The notes: generated by a model not told the origin, from the letters alone. DNA of 64,000 nucleotides from Xanthoparmelia taractica (GCA_033085395.1 JANQBS010000031.1:62001-126000), one strand, 5' to 3'; counted from the stretch's first letter, positions 11,545 through 23,598 are shown. Program-made: numbers and translations.

Positions 11545-13806
11545 GTGGGGAGGTAAGTGGATGGTCAAGGTGTCCGAAGGATGATGAAACCCGCTTCCAG
11601 TCAGTATCGAATTCAAGAAGAGCAGGCCTCTGCCGACTTCGGTAGCAGCTATCAGGACATGGACAAAGGATTTGTGTTGAAGATCCAGGGCTTTTATTAG
11701 TCGTTTGATTTACCGTTCACTAGGCTACGGTTGCCACTGAGTGTTGTTCTAGTCAAGAACCCATACTGGAAAGCTTTTAGCCCTTCATGTCCGTTCCAAC
11801 GAGTTGGCCGTGCGATCTTACTCAAAGATTGCAAGCTGATTTACACAATGATCTGTGAGTCCTCGCTTACTCTGACCACAATTAAAGACTCGCTCTTCTA
11901 GCTTCGGCATAAAATCTACAGTAGCGGTACTTACTTTAATCGGAAGACATACATCGCATGAGTACATCATTTTCTGATTTCTTTTGTTTCGCTTAGACGA
12001 CCACATGGTTTTCAGCTACGTACTTGATGCTTACAAGAATAATATTGCCAAAACAGATACATGATGAGCTCACGGCGTGAGAAGAATACTACTTCACCGG
12101 AGACTTCCAGTCAGTCAAAGTCGATCCCCTGCTAAATTCACTAAGCACTCGGTTATGGGTCTAATTGCCAAGGACGAAGACCTTCGCGTCAATGCTTCCA
12201 CATAATGTAGAGTGCCCAACCGAGATAAAATTGTTTAGAGGATGCAACTGCAATTCCGCTGAAGAGCACATGAGCACAGGATGCTACTATGTCTGGCTTA
12301 CTTTCGTCTTTCCGTCAGGACTGGGTCAAATGTTTTGATTATTTGGGTAAGGACGCAAAGCATCATCCTCTCTTTTGGACTACGGTCTTCTCTTACGGAG
12401 TAGTCAGTATCAGAGAATCCTTTGATTGCACGGGGTCAACATACTGGAGGTGAGATCGAAAGTGAATACTGTACAGAGAGTGTGGTGGCTCTGTTTCTTA
12501 AGGCGCGAGGTCGGTTGATTTGCAATGACTTTCCCCTCCCTGAGTGGCTTCTAGAGCAATCTCCCCATAACATTGACGCTAACTCTCTTAAATTCACATA
12601 CAACCTTTGACCAGTTAGCGTCAGGGTCATCATGTTCGGGCTATAGTCTCTAGCATCTCGATCCCTGCTGATATCCTGAAGCCAAGGCTCAGTCAAAAGC
12701 TGTTCAACGTCAGAGTTTAGCTCAACTCCTACAAAGACATTCCGCAAGCCTACATAAAAAATGGATAGACATTTCTTGATTAATAAATTCAAACTTGCCC
12801 TGCTGGCATCTGACAGCATCTTTAAGGGTCGGGTAATCTCTTTGAGACTGAACCGAGCTTGCAAGTATCTCTTTCAACTTCCAGTTGCGATATTGCCCAC
12901 CCTGACCTTTACTCTCGAGCATTTGTATTCACCCTGCTGAGATCCAGCGTTCTCTGCGCCTTTCACTGTGAATGGCCTTTGAATCCAAATTCACACGTAT
13001 GATACTATTTCCCTCTGACATTCTTCGATATCTCATCCTCAGTATCCATCCATCTGCTCTACTTTCTCTTTTCATACGCCAAATGGACTATGAAATAATA
13101 TTTCTGTGTTTGTATGATGAGTCTATATACATATACACAGTCTGTTTTGCTTCCGCTGATGGTTGTTGGATTTCATGTATTGATGGAAAAATTTATCTCC
13201 GAGATAGATCTCGCTCTTTTACACTATGAGGCTATTTTGCTGACATAGTCTTCCGTTGTGATGGTGGGCCAGAGACCGAGCAGCAACGTACTGATGCACA
13301 ACGCCAGGCAGTGTCTACATCGACGAAAGAAATATCAGAAGACGGAAAAATCGCGATTCTCAATGACTCAAAAGCCGAAGGAGAAAGGAGCTCAGCACTG
13401 TGACGCTCTTAATGGGTAGAAAGAGTTTCAACTGTTAGTGACGATCAGGCTTTGAAGTTGAGAAGAGCACAAAATAGACGGAAGTGACCCGCGAAGCACG
13501 CATCGCTTCAAGAATTAGAGTTGCAGAGAAGAGATTGACGAATGGCAACAGCAGGCAGCTCCTCAACGGCTCGACTCCGCTGATTAAGCTTACGAGATAT
13601 TCCATCTCTGCCATTGTCGAACAGATGAGCTATGTATTGAGAGCTCCCACTTTGAAATGGAAACCAAAGCGCCAGTTATCGTCGGATCGCGCATCAAAAT
13701 GGGAATGGCCTTTGCAACGGCACCGAGTATGGTGATAAATTATGCCGGTCTTGGGCGCGCATCATCGTCATGGGGCAAGATGTTTCAAGGCGAGCGCTGG
13801 CTTTGA
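11545..13806. other. gene-poor accessory DNA
   Basis: About 2.3 kb without a supportable gene. Minus-strand frames at 12436-12922 and a plus-strand frame at 13484-13735 read partly protein-like but break after 60-140 codons, and I could not join them with splice sites. This starts the decayed tract that continues to about 18.5 kb. Confidence 0.5.
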
Positions 13807-15231
13807 ATCCAAGATGAGGAAACGAATGACACTGTTGAGGCGTTCAAAGTCTTGAATCAAGATCTCAAGCAATCTTCGGATCCTTTCAAGCAATTCGCGC
13901 TATCCCTCAATCTCGAGATCGAAAATATTACTACAGACCTTAGCCCGATAGTACAGCTAGCCGTCTGGAATTTCGGTGCGCTGCATGAAAAGGAGCACCA
14001 CAACTGGGACAAATCAATGCCCATGCCTGGAATTGCGATCAATGGAATTGCATAATGAGCTTCGAAGTACATCTTTTACCATATGGGGCCACTTTAAGAC
14101 GGACGCAGGAATGAGAAGTCCTTCGGCCTGGACGGACAAGCGAGCGGCGACATAACTTTGAGATTGCAGCGTGGGCTTTGAAATGATGATCAAGGGGCAT
14201 AATTCCTGAGTCTGCGCTAGCAAGATCCATGTCTGCGATACCATCAGCTACCAGACCCTGCGAGATCACTGGCTAATTCTGCAAGAAACTTCAATTATCC
14301 GACCGTTCTACGGACATCTCTCGAGAAGGAAGAGGTCAATACAGAAGCTCTTAACCTTAAAGACGGTGAGGAAGATGAGCCCAAGGAGTTCATTGACGAA
14401 GACAAAGCCCAGATGCTGGAGATCAAAAGCTCGTCTCAGACATAGCTGACATGAAAAATGTCATGGTATAACTAACGGTCTTACACTCTATACTTTACTT
14501 TATACTGATCAAGTGTATGAACTTACAGCTGCTGCAGGACGCAAGGCCAATCCAATTCACAACATTTGAAGTCACTCGCCAAGGACGGTAAAGCACATTT
14601 TCCTAGGAGCCGCGACTTACCCACACTCCGCACTGCCGAGCTACTTAAGGCTGGAATCTTGCTTCTCTTGACTGAGTGATCGATCTCCCATCTTGCCCTG
14701 TGCGATTTGTGACTTGAAATCTCACCCCACAAACTTGGAATCACCTTCAGGTGTTTTGAAGTACTTGTCCTGACAGAAGAGGAAAGACTACGCGGGTGAC
14801 TTTGGTTTTTATGGTTTGAAAATTCCTTGATTCTCTTTCTGCATTTTTCGGAAAGCTACATAAGATATTTTATCAGACATCCTAGTTTTGCTTGGACTTC
14901 TAGAAGTGAAGCATACCTTATTCACACAGGCATCGATTGTTGACAACTGTGCTGATTGCTATCAAGCAAGCGACACCGGTTCCTTACTCTTTTCTGAGGC
15001 ATACAACTGCTGCACGAAGCCAAGAGGCGTTATCACGGCGCTCTTTTTGATCTGGCTTTCCTGGAGAACAACTACAATTTATTCGTCCCCTTCTCGGCTT
15101 TCATGGCGAAAGCCGGAGACACGCCAGAATTTCCACTAAAGACCTTTGTCGAGGAAATATCGAAAGGGGCAATACTCATTGTAATTAGTCTTGATGACAT
15201 ACTTTTCTTAGCAAAGCTCAAGCCCATGTAA
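13807..15231 (+). pseudogene. decayed coding relics of an unrecognised protein
   Basis: Three plus-strand segments read like real protein but are separated by stops and frame changes: 13807-14055 (begins IQDEETNDTVEAF, ends at TGPIA-like Ile-Asn-Gly-Ile-Ala and TAA), about 14222-14445 (contains PTVLRTSLEKEEV and a Glu/Asp-rich tail ending in TAG) and 14998-15231 (contains FDLAFLENNYNLF and ends KLKPM-TAA). No ATG, splice pair or known domain links them. I do not recognise the family. They may be exons of one ancient gene on the same strand, or pieces of two. Their composition is near that of neighbouring genes, so this is decay by indels and point changes rather than AT drift. Confidence 0.4.
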
Positions 15232-15435
15232 ATCTAGTCTACTTGCACTACTACTATGCATTGTCCAGGACCACACCAACTGAGATCTGGCCCTCACGGC
15301 TCATTCCAGCATACCTTCTTGGGGCGTGGCGAGAGCTGGTGCACCTCGCCGCAGAGAACGAAAGCAAGACAGGGACCGAAAAGGAGACTGAGAAAGCCAC
15401 GAAATCAAAGGGTAAGACAGCACAGGCCAATGTTG

Positions 15436-15895
15436 TTGACTCCAGCTGTTGAGCGTCTTTATATTCCTCGTGCTTCTGTTCGACAATCGTCCCTCTAAGT
15501 CAATCGACATCCACCGAGCGTCAGACTCCTACCTTGCACGCTCGTACGATCCTGTGTTTCTGTAGGTCTTCAGCAGCAAATCTCATCGCTCACAGCACTG
15601 AATCAGAACTCGCTTTGTGCGATCTCAGAACCACTTACGCTACTTCAATTCAGTCCGATCTTTTCACTATGCTAATCTCTTCATAGTCGAGCCTATGGCA
15701 ATGTGATTCTCGAGAATAGCAGAAGAACAAGAAAGTATCGTGATGAGATAGATTCTGATGACGAAGGAACGCTCTTTGTAGGCAATGTCCGTCTTTTATC
15801 CTTGACCCCAGCTATAGAGAGTCTGTTTATTGCTAGTGCTTCTGTCCGATAGTAGTCTCTCCAAGTCCATCGAATCCACCGAGCATTGGATCCCT
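15436..15895 (+). repeat. degenerate direct repeat, two copies about 365 bp apart
   Basis: Copy one (15436-15530) and copy two (15802-15895) align over about 94 bp at roughly 70% identity by eye. Shared blocks include TGCTTCTGT, the AAGTC-ATCGA stretch and TCCACCGAGC. Both copies can be read in a frame giving Leu-rich then Ser-Lys-Ser-Ile peptides (VLLFDN and VLLSDS), so this looks like an internally duplicated coding relic. Confidence 0.5.
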
Positions 15896-17333
15896 GGAAT
15901 TGCAGACGCAATATGCTCAATTGGACTAGCTGCGCTACTATGTATGGATTACATATCTTCCGAAGATGACTGGAGAGCTTGCTGCGACTTCCGATCAGAG
16001 GTATATAGCTAAAATTCTTGTGAAAATATTACAAGATTCATTCCTGAAAAACATGAGAGATCTGCCAAAGAAAATCTTATCGAATAAAGGATTCCTCGAC
16101 ACAAAGACAACATTCCAGATATCTCTCACCAAGCCGCAATATCTGCGACTCGGAAAACCGGAGCCACCATGTAGCGGCCTAAAAGATGCAAATACTCAGA
16201 CTACAGAGTTGAAGACTCGCGACACGTACTCAGAAGATCTCCTCGCCGTACGCATAGTATTATAAAGAGAGTTGAGGTTCTGAAATTGATGTGCAAAACA
16301 TGGCAAGCAAGGCGCACAGCCAAATCGCTTGCAGTATTTACCTATCAAGAACCCCGAATGCTTCCGACCGGCTCCTTATCATATGAAACCGCTGCACGAG
16401 CTAAAGACTTCAGAAAACTCGCTCTTCTACAGAGGCATTTCAGGACCTAGAGCCGTTGGCTGACGGGTTTTTCTCACACGATTCGCAAAATACAGTGTAC
16501 AGATCAATACAGATCATCAACTCGCGAAGCCTTTGTCCAGTCTTCAGCTCATCCAATACCCTTCACCGTTAACCCATCGGCCGACGCTCATCATCGTCTG
16601 CTCACGAAATTCTGGTGGCAAGACAGATCTAGTTGAAAGAAAACAAATTCATATCAAATACGCAAGCATGAAACGAGCTTTGAGAACTGAACAGATGTTT
16701 TGCCGAGCTCCGGAAGGCAACATCTAGGCACGTCTATTGCCGATCAATCGGTCCTGATCGAGCGGAGCAGATACTCCGCTTCAACAGCGCATTATGTCCT
16801 ATCTTACAGCAACTGTTAGGGGCAGTCTAGCACACATGCTAGCGTGACTGCTATGCGGGCGAATTGGAGCGGAGAGAGACGTGTTTGCTCAGCTAGTCAT
16901 CTCAATGAACTTCTTTCCAAAATCCTCTCTTACTCTTAGACCCCTTTCAGGCCAAACTAATAGAAATAAGACGTCAACCTCAGATACATACGGTTATCAA
17001 GGCCATGATTTCCCCATAGGAACTTCCAGCAAACTGGGAGAGTGGATTGTGGAGGGAGAATAAGAGATCACTTGATGTGATGATATTCCGAGGCCACAGG
17101 CCTGGACGGAAGAGTTATTTGAAAGAGAATTAATGACTCCTCTTCAAGTCTCTACAGTAGGGCAATTGAGCTAGGTCTACCGGACGGTCTGAGCACGAGC
17201 CCCAAGCCAGGCCTCCACTACCTCAAAGCGCAAACATAGCAGCCACCATTCCGATGCGAGAGCCAAGACAACCTCTAACAACACGCCACTTGATACGCGA
17301 CGCTCTTTGTTCGAACCTCATTGAGCCAGCAAC
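15896..17333. other. accessory DNA with short relic frames
   Basis: Frames at 15966-16265 and 16533-16727 read somewhat protein-like (the first contains YIAKILVKILQDS) but have no domain that I recognise and no convincing splice sites. They probably belong to the same decayed tract as the segments to the left. Confidence 0.4.
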
Positions 17334-17833
17334 ATGAGCGAGACATACTCTGGCACTGAGAAGAGAGCGAGGACCTCCGCGGCAACTGACACCACCACTA
17401 TCTCTTCCGAAAGAAGCAGCCCCGCCCCCTCCTCTAGCAGTCGGCAGACAACTGACATTCTGAGTTCGCTCTCGCGAATGGACGATCTTATCGATAGCAA
17501 GAAAACGTAGGAAGCTCACGAAGTTCTCTTTGAAGAAGACACCGCTGGTGATTTGAGCTTTCCAGACCTCGAAGAGTTAATCCTCCAAAACATACTGCGA
17601 AATCGAAATCTCTGCAACTAACGGCCTTTCGAGCGCAGCTAGCTACTACACAAACCGAGCTAGAAGAAGTCAAGACACAGCTATCTACTATAGAAAACGA
17701 GCTAGCTAAGACAGAGGAAAACATTATCTTCCTCGCAACATATATCAAACAACTACGCTCGATTACAGTGCAGCTTCTTAAGAAACTACGCTATACGATC
17801 AGAATGACCTATCAAGCAGCAAACTTGATATAA
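17334..17833 (+). pseudogene. coiled-coil protein relic with a stop and a frameshift
   Basis: From the ATG at 17334 (MSETYSGTEKRARTS) 58 codons of Ser/Thr-rich sequence run into a TAG at 17508. The same frame continues about 37 more codons with protein-like acidic sequence (FEEDTAGDLSFPDLEELI). Then a second frame takes over from about 17612 and gives a strong heptad coiled coil (AQLATTQTELEEVKTQL and so on) ending at TAA 17831-17833. At least one nonsense change and one frameshift are therefore needed to explain it. A mobile-element origin (gag-like or accessory ORF) is possible because a transposase relic lies 0.4 kb downstream, but no zinc knuckle or polymerase motif is visible. Confidence 0.45.
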
Positions 17834-18251
17834 GATGACCGCTTGACTCAGGAGAATAAGAGGACACATCAAAAGACCTTTACATTCGCAAGAGGACTTC
17901 CATAAATGCAAGAGGGTGTACCGTGAAGAGTATGTACCAGCTACTTAGAGACTTAGCACGCTTACAAAGGGGGTGGATTCATACAAGGGGAGTCTATGCC
18001 ATAAGAGGGCGTAGTAACGTAGTTGTATATACATTAAGAAGGCGAAAATATTTCATATATGCTGAAATTCAAGCTCACTACACCCCAAAACCACGCCATG
18101 AAGCCGCTCTTCATGCAGCAGAGTAGCGCAAACGCTCATTCGGCGCTCATCCGACCTTTTCTAATCCTTTTCTTACTTAGTAAAGCCTGCCGTTCACATC
18201 CAGCATAAAGGCTTGCCATCCAGCGCGTAACTCCGAGTTCATGCTTGTCAC

Positions 18252-18506
18252 TTACCCTTTGCCCCCCCGCTTGCGAATGATCTTAATTTCTTTCAAGAAG
18301 GCGGCAAACTGTAGGCTGGCTGACTGGCTGATTGTGATATCCCACTCTTCTTCCAGGGCGATGGCGAGCTCGTCTTGATATAGGCCCATGGCCTTTGGGA
18401 CTGGTAACTCCAGGAGCCACTCCTCTGTTACAGCGGTGGTTTGCTCGGCGAGGGACGTCCATTGGGCAGAGCATTGGATTTTATCGATTTGCTGGTACGT
18501 TTGCAA
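18252..18506 (-). mobile_element. Tc1/mariner-like transposase helix-turn-helix relic
   Basis: The minus-strand frame contains GLYQDELAIALEEEWD followed by ITISQSAS and LKEIKIIRKR. This pattern (KxGLYQDEI-x-FL-x-DEW-x-SQ-x-x-I-x-R-LK-R-x-x-ITRK) is what I know from the DNA-binding domain of fungal Tc1-type transposases. Only about 55 residues are recognisable; the upstream part of the frame does not match, and no DDE/D catalytic domain follows, because the frame stops at 18252. It is a truncated copy. Confidence 0.5.
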
Positions 18507-20288
18507 GCGCTGTTGCCAAATCTCTTGACGGTACTATGCCCAGCACCTATCTGATGAGCAAGTACAGCAGGCCTCCAGTGTGCATGAAGAAGATGCTCAG
18601 ATCTCGTCTCCTAGCGACGGCACCATGAGGGAAGGTATATCAACGGTAGTAGTCATTTGTTGTTGATACTGAATAGATGTCTATGCTACAGCACAAAAAT
18701 GTATGGTGCATGCGACAAGTGCCAGTGCCAAGCAGAGGCTCGCCTATTTTTGAATACGCTATCTAGACGAGAAGGATGATCACACTTCCAGTTCACAAAA
18801 GCCATCTCAAAATCATGTGATTTCGTTATGTAACGTCTCAGCTAGTCGATGCGGGAGAACTCATGTGTAAGACGGGGGACCTAGCTTGTTGAAGCAGACA
18901 ATGCACTGAGTTAGAGGACAGTAAAGAGGAATGACTGGTGAATCTGGCTATTTCTCCCTGGTCGTGATAGGTACTGCTACAGCGATTAACATGTTTTCCT
19001 GAACTCCGTTGCTCTTGAAGATGACAAAGTGCCCGTAAGATCCTTGACGACTTGAGCCCGTTCATCGAGTGCAGCTTCTCTAATCTTCGTTCCAGCCTCG
19101 GGTCCCCAAAAGCTACAAATCTTCGTTCTCGCGGGATTGGCAGCGCAACTGAGGATCTCTACAAGACCGGTTAATGCAAGACGATGAGACATGACGGTAG
19201 CGAAGTAAATCAGTAGAAGGAACTTGAACTTGTAAGGGCAAGTAGCTTAGGAGGAGCACGAGGGAGCAGAGGGAGTGCTGCTCCCTCTAAAGCGGCCCTA
19301 CTCCCTTTCCCGAACCGGAACGGTAATCCACAATCCTAAGTTCGTGGTGTATATGTTCGCATAGTTGCACTACTGGGTGGAAATTGACTTCTACACAATC
19401 TGAACGTGGCAGTTCTACCACAAATGTAGTGTCTAAGCGATTGGGATGAGTAAGCCGCCCAGAGTTGCGGAGGAGGAGGAGTAAGCGGGAGTAAGCCCGG
19501 GGCAGGCCCCTGAGTGGCGGCTCACAGGCTTGCGGGTCTCGGCACTAGCCGCAGCCCGCAAGGTCTACCCATCTTGGAAACGATCTCCCAGCTTCACCGT
19601 CTTTCTGACAGACCAGAAGGACGAATAGGTAAAAGTACGTTCTTGTGGGAGTGAGGGCCAAAAGGTAGAGAAGGATGTTGAGTAAGGCTGTATGGGCAGC
19701 GAATGAAGGTGAGATCTTGTGCCAGCTAATACTCAACACTATAAGGTAGTGAATATCTTCCATCGCATGCAAGCCACCGGATTTAAGAAGGTACGTGAAT
19801 GCTCCTTCAGGCATGTAAGACTCCATCAACTTCCGGAACATGTAAGATTGTGACGTACCTTACACCGATAAAGACGGCGTGTATGTTCCCTTTTTACGTA
19901 TCCATGTTTGAGCACTAATATTTTGTTTTGTTAACGATCGGCATCCATCTTCTCAAGTATTCTAGCTGATCAATCCGATCACTGCTTGTCAGGCGTGAGA
20001 GACGAAACTATGACCAACTTCCCAGTGATCCTACCCTATCCCCCACCTCCAATGTTTAGCAGCTTCTCCACACCCTGTTCCGCTTTCGGTCCTATATGCG
20101 AGTGTCTTCCGTAAAACGTTATGAATTAGACTCGACCTTTCTCCGGCCTCGTCTCGAGACAAAAGCTTGCCCACCCCTAGAAGCCGCTCGGGCGAGCAGC
20201 ACAGTCTCCCTTTTGAAGCGGACAATTAAGGTGGAGACACTATCTCCCTTATTCGCTATGTATATGGAAATACTGAAACACTCGACAG
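18507..20288. other. accessory DNA, nothing supported
   Basis: No gene is supported. A GC-rich patch at about 19250-19310 has GAGGGAG/CTCCCTC inverted motifs, and another at 19460-19560 is rich in GGAGGA and AAGCCCGGGGC. Both look like remnants of repetitive DNA, but no ends can be defined. Confidence 0.45.
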
Positions 20289-20291
20289 TGT

Positions 20292-20487
20292 GGAAAGGCT
20301 GCTGACGTGAGTGCGACGCAAATACTTCCAAACAAGAAATCAATAAGCAATCGATCTGCAGTTCAGCTTGGCAGAAGTCAGCGAAGTTATCATGAGGTAT
20401 TTTCTTAATTGATCAGGCTGGAAGGTAGTGATGTGGAGAGGCTGCTGACGTGAGTGCGACGCAAGTACTTTCAAACAGAGAATCATA
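20292..20487 (+). repeat. duplicated promoter block (two about 50-bp copies, 143 bp apart)
   Basis: Copies at about 20292-20340 and 20435-20487 share GCTGCTGACGTGAGTGCGAC and continue with GCAA-TACTT-CAAACA-AGAAT-like sequence; by eye only a few bases differ in about 50. Sequence outside the copies is not similar. The core TGACGTGAG resembles a bZIP (CRE/AP-1-like) site. The two copies lie 54-250 bp upstream of the TATA box of the secreted-protein gene at 20687. Confidence 0.7.
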
Positions 20488-20540
20488 ATCCTCTGCAGAA
20501 AGAGAGCATGTGCTGAATCTCTTGTCAGCCAGTTTATGGA

Positions 20541-20548
20541 TATAAAAG
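20541..20548 (+). promoter_or_regulatory. TATA box of the small secreted protein gene
   Basis: TATAAAAG lies 139 bp upstream of the ATG at 20687, a usual distance for a regulated fungal promoter, and just downstream of the duplicated block. Confidence 0.6.
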
Positions 20549-20686
20549 ACACGTCCTTCCCTGCTAATTCTTGAGAAATCACATTCGGCAACAATCACAT
20601 CTACAATCAATACAGCTACGCCTTACCAAAATCATATACAATTCCGGTCCATCATCCAACTCTCCAAGACTATCAAATCATTCATT

Positions 20687-21028
20687 ATGCAGACCAGCTT
20701 CTTCATCATCGCTTCCATGGCCATCTTCGGCGCCATGGCAAACCCTGCTCCAAGCCCAATGGGTATCGAAGTTATTCGGCGAGACGGACTGACAATGGTT
20801 CGTGAAGTTGTAAGTTTCAGTGACATAGGTTGACTTCAGTCGTCGTGGCTAACTTGATCCCAGCCTCGCTCGTTGGGCAGGCGATGCACCAACTGCGTTC
20901 ACGTCGGTGGTGCGTGCACAATTGGAGAGGGCAACTGCATGACCTCTGAGCATGCTTCTTGCACGGACTGTGGCACCGGGGATGTTATCTGCGTTGATAC
21001 CGACGGGGGCTCTTGCTCTGCCCCCTAA
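20687..21028 (+). CDS. small secreted cysteine-rich protein (candidate effector)
   Basis: Two exons, 20687-20809 and 20864-21028, with a 54-nt GTAAGT...CCCAG intron give 95 residues. Residues 1-18 are a clear signal peptide (hydrophobic core FFIIASMAIFGAMA, cut likely before Asn-Pro). The pro-region holds two dibasic sites (IRR-DG and GRR-CTNC) where a Kex2-type protease could cut. The mature part has eight cysteines: CTNC, ACT, NCM, SCTDC, ICV and SCS, compatible with four disulfides. Gly, Ser and Thr are frequent. It ends at SCSAP. I recognise no named family. Small size, secretion, even Cys count and a gene-poor setting match the usual definition of a candidate effector or defence-type peptide of plant-associated fungi; function is inference. 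A TATA box and a duplicated upstream block suggest strongly regulated expression. Confidence 0.8.
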
Positions 21029-23253
21029 GCCTACAGAAGCGGCGGTGTGGTGTGGTCAAAAGCCCGGTTCAGGGTTTATGTTCTTCACGTAGGAATGGTG
21101 TCGGAATCACAATCATTTTCTGTATCTTAAGGCCTTAGATAACAGATCAGTCATTACCACAAACTGACGTGTCTTCGTTTACATCGCTCTATACAAGGCA
21201 CTAACTTAGTATTCTTTTACGCCAAATGAGACACATTTGTAACCAGTGACTTAGGCAGAAAATCATTCATTAGTGTCCATTTCAGCTTCTGCAAGCGCTG
21301 CTGCGCCTCTAACTCCACCGTCTTACATCCATTACTCCTGAGAACTCTTCCTTTGCTAAGAATTTTAGTCATTAGCTACGACAACTCTATCCCAGGCTGT
21401 GTGACTACGTAAGAGGACTGCGAAGTGGCAACAGTCAGTTACCTCGGTTGGCCGTGCTCCAAACACTACACTCGAATCATGATCGGCAGAACACCATCCC
21501 ATGACTGACTCTGGCTGTTGACCCATCTTTATACGAACCACACTGAATCTCCGCGAGCTGCTGTCATTACTAGCTGCTTCCATTGGCCGTATCTCCACTT
21601 CAACGCGCTGACCCACACTCACTTATCATATGTATTCGGGAACATGACTCGATTGATCTGGATAATGGGCCTGTATTGGAGGAGGCCATGAAAAGCGGTT
21701 CCGAGCCTAGTTGAGCGAGTACCTCTAATATATACAGCTGATCACGTTTCGTGTTGACCCTCCCTCCCTTCCAACCACCCTTATGCCGTTGCCCACACAC
21801 CATCAGTGTGGCATATTTGAAAATACGCCGTACCCACTCACTACGTGTAAAAGTCCCGACATGTCATCACTGGCATCCTTCTTTGAATCAAAGATGCTCT
21901 GAGTGATGCGGTATGGGTGGTGCTGGATTTCGTACGGGTACTTGCTAATTAATCATTATTATGGCAGTGTAAGCTTTTGGTTGGCGAAAGAGAAGTCTGT
22001 AATTGCTCGGGGGTGGAACAGGATAGATAGACGCGGAGACAGCAGCAGCAGCCGAAGAGGCCATACGGATTCTTAGAGCCGAGCAATCCTCATTTCTATC
22101 TCTCTATAGAATATCGTTCATCTTCGAATATTGATAGTATACCAAGAAGGTCCGCCACCACGAAGTGTAGTCCAAAACCACTGCGCATGGTATGCTCAAA
22201 GACCCCCTGAAAACAGCCCGCAGTGACGGAGAAGCGTGCATAATTCCAAGTATGTATTTCTGAGCAGGCTGCGTATAAGGTTACTACCATGGACTCAAAG
22301 AAATTCGGGTTGATGAACAGCCCGTAATCTCGTCTATGGTAGGTGTTCCCGCTTTCTGATATTCCTCAAAACCCAGTTCGTGGCTTCTGAATCTTGAGTA
22401 TGAATAAGGATTGAAGATAGAAGTGATATTAAAGAAGAAAAAAACCAACTAAAACGTCTCAAACGTTCAACAGCACTCACAGCTGGGTTTCGCATACTTC
22501 GTAGCAATACGGACCGACCGTTCATATACGGGAGTATTTTGGCATGAGGTGCTATACGATATGCAAAAATTCAACAATACACGACCAGCTATACGGATGT
22601 GCCTGCCATATTACCTCGTGAAAATATTACCCTCGCCGTTCAAACGATACCGCTGCACCCCGTCCCTCTCGGACTCTCCCCTAGCCCCTTATCACCAAGG
22701 TACAATCAACTGCAACGATTGCGATTATCCAGCGCTGCGCTCCTTCATGTGCAAAACCTCGGTCACAGACACACGACAGTAAGAGTCTCCTGTACATTTA
22801 TTGATGCTGTTTCAGATCGTAGCCGACGTTAAAGCCTTTTTTTTTTTGTTTTTTTTTTGCGCAATCAGGGCATCAAAACTTGCGCATTTGAGGCGCGGTG
22901 GGCTTTGAAGGCCTCGGATTGGTTTTTGGAAAAAGCAAGCGAGTTGCAGTGACGGTGCAGAAACAGTGACCTGCCTATATTGCGTTTCGTAGTGGTCCTC
23001 GAACGACGATGCGCTTGAGGTGCGGAAGGGAACGAGTGCAGTTATCTATAGATTGCAAGGGGCCATAAGGTAAGTATGTATCTTCGGGTTCTTCTGCTTT
23101 TCTTTTTTGGCGCTCAAATCTTGTCAAATGGTCTTTTTCTCGCAACCAGTTAAAAAATGTAGAAGTCGAGTTCGGATTCTCGACTACACCGCATCCCCAA
23201 CATTTGGTATTAGAAATGACACAAGGAGGGAATCTAGCAATCTCTCGACCTCC
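21029..23253. other. gene-poor DNA, nothing supported
   Basis: No frame with a recognisable domain. Frames reach about 85 codons on both strands without signal peptide, splice pairs or motifs. A T-rich run lies at 22838-22858. Confidence 0.5.
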
Positions 23254-23598
23254 TTATGTCACACGTACGTGAAAAGGTGGCGTACGATCTGGCGACGTTG
23301 AGAGCTCAAAGTGAAATACGACCTGATTGATTATGTCTTCGTAACCTGATGACTTTAGAGTATCATCGGTTAGTGGTGGCCGGAACACACGGTTGATCAA
23401 ACACTGTGACTCACGGTATCGACTGTCTGTGCGGTGAAGAGCCCTAATCAGGTTCTGGTGCTCCTTCAATAAGACCGGTAGATTATGTTCGTATTCAGAC
23501 CTCCTGGCTCCCCTGAGGCACATTCGGCCAGTATAGGCTTTGTAAGATAGATACAACGTAGCAAGGACTGGATGGATTCCGTTGAGTAAATATGACAA
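23254..23598 (-). CDS. unrecognised frame, possible gene fragment
   Basis: A 114-residue frame that reads like protein: hydrophobic start (LNGIHPVLATLYLSY), then an amphipathic helical region (RSEYEHNLPVLLKEHQNLI) and RPPLTDDTLKSSGYEDII. The pattern resembles the N-terminal helical region of fungal proteins of the prion-inhibition/pseudokinase type, such as the gene at 62995, but this is a weak impression. No upstream ATG exon or downstream continuation is evident. It may be a relic of such a gene. Confidence 0.25.
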   Translation of the reverse strand: MSYLLNGIHPVLATLYLSYKAYTGRMCLRGARRSEYEHNLPVLLKEHQNLIRALHRTDSRYRESQCLINRVFRPPLTDDTLKSSGYEDIINQVVFHFELSTSPDRTPPFHVRVT

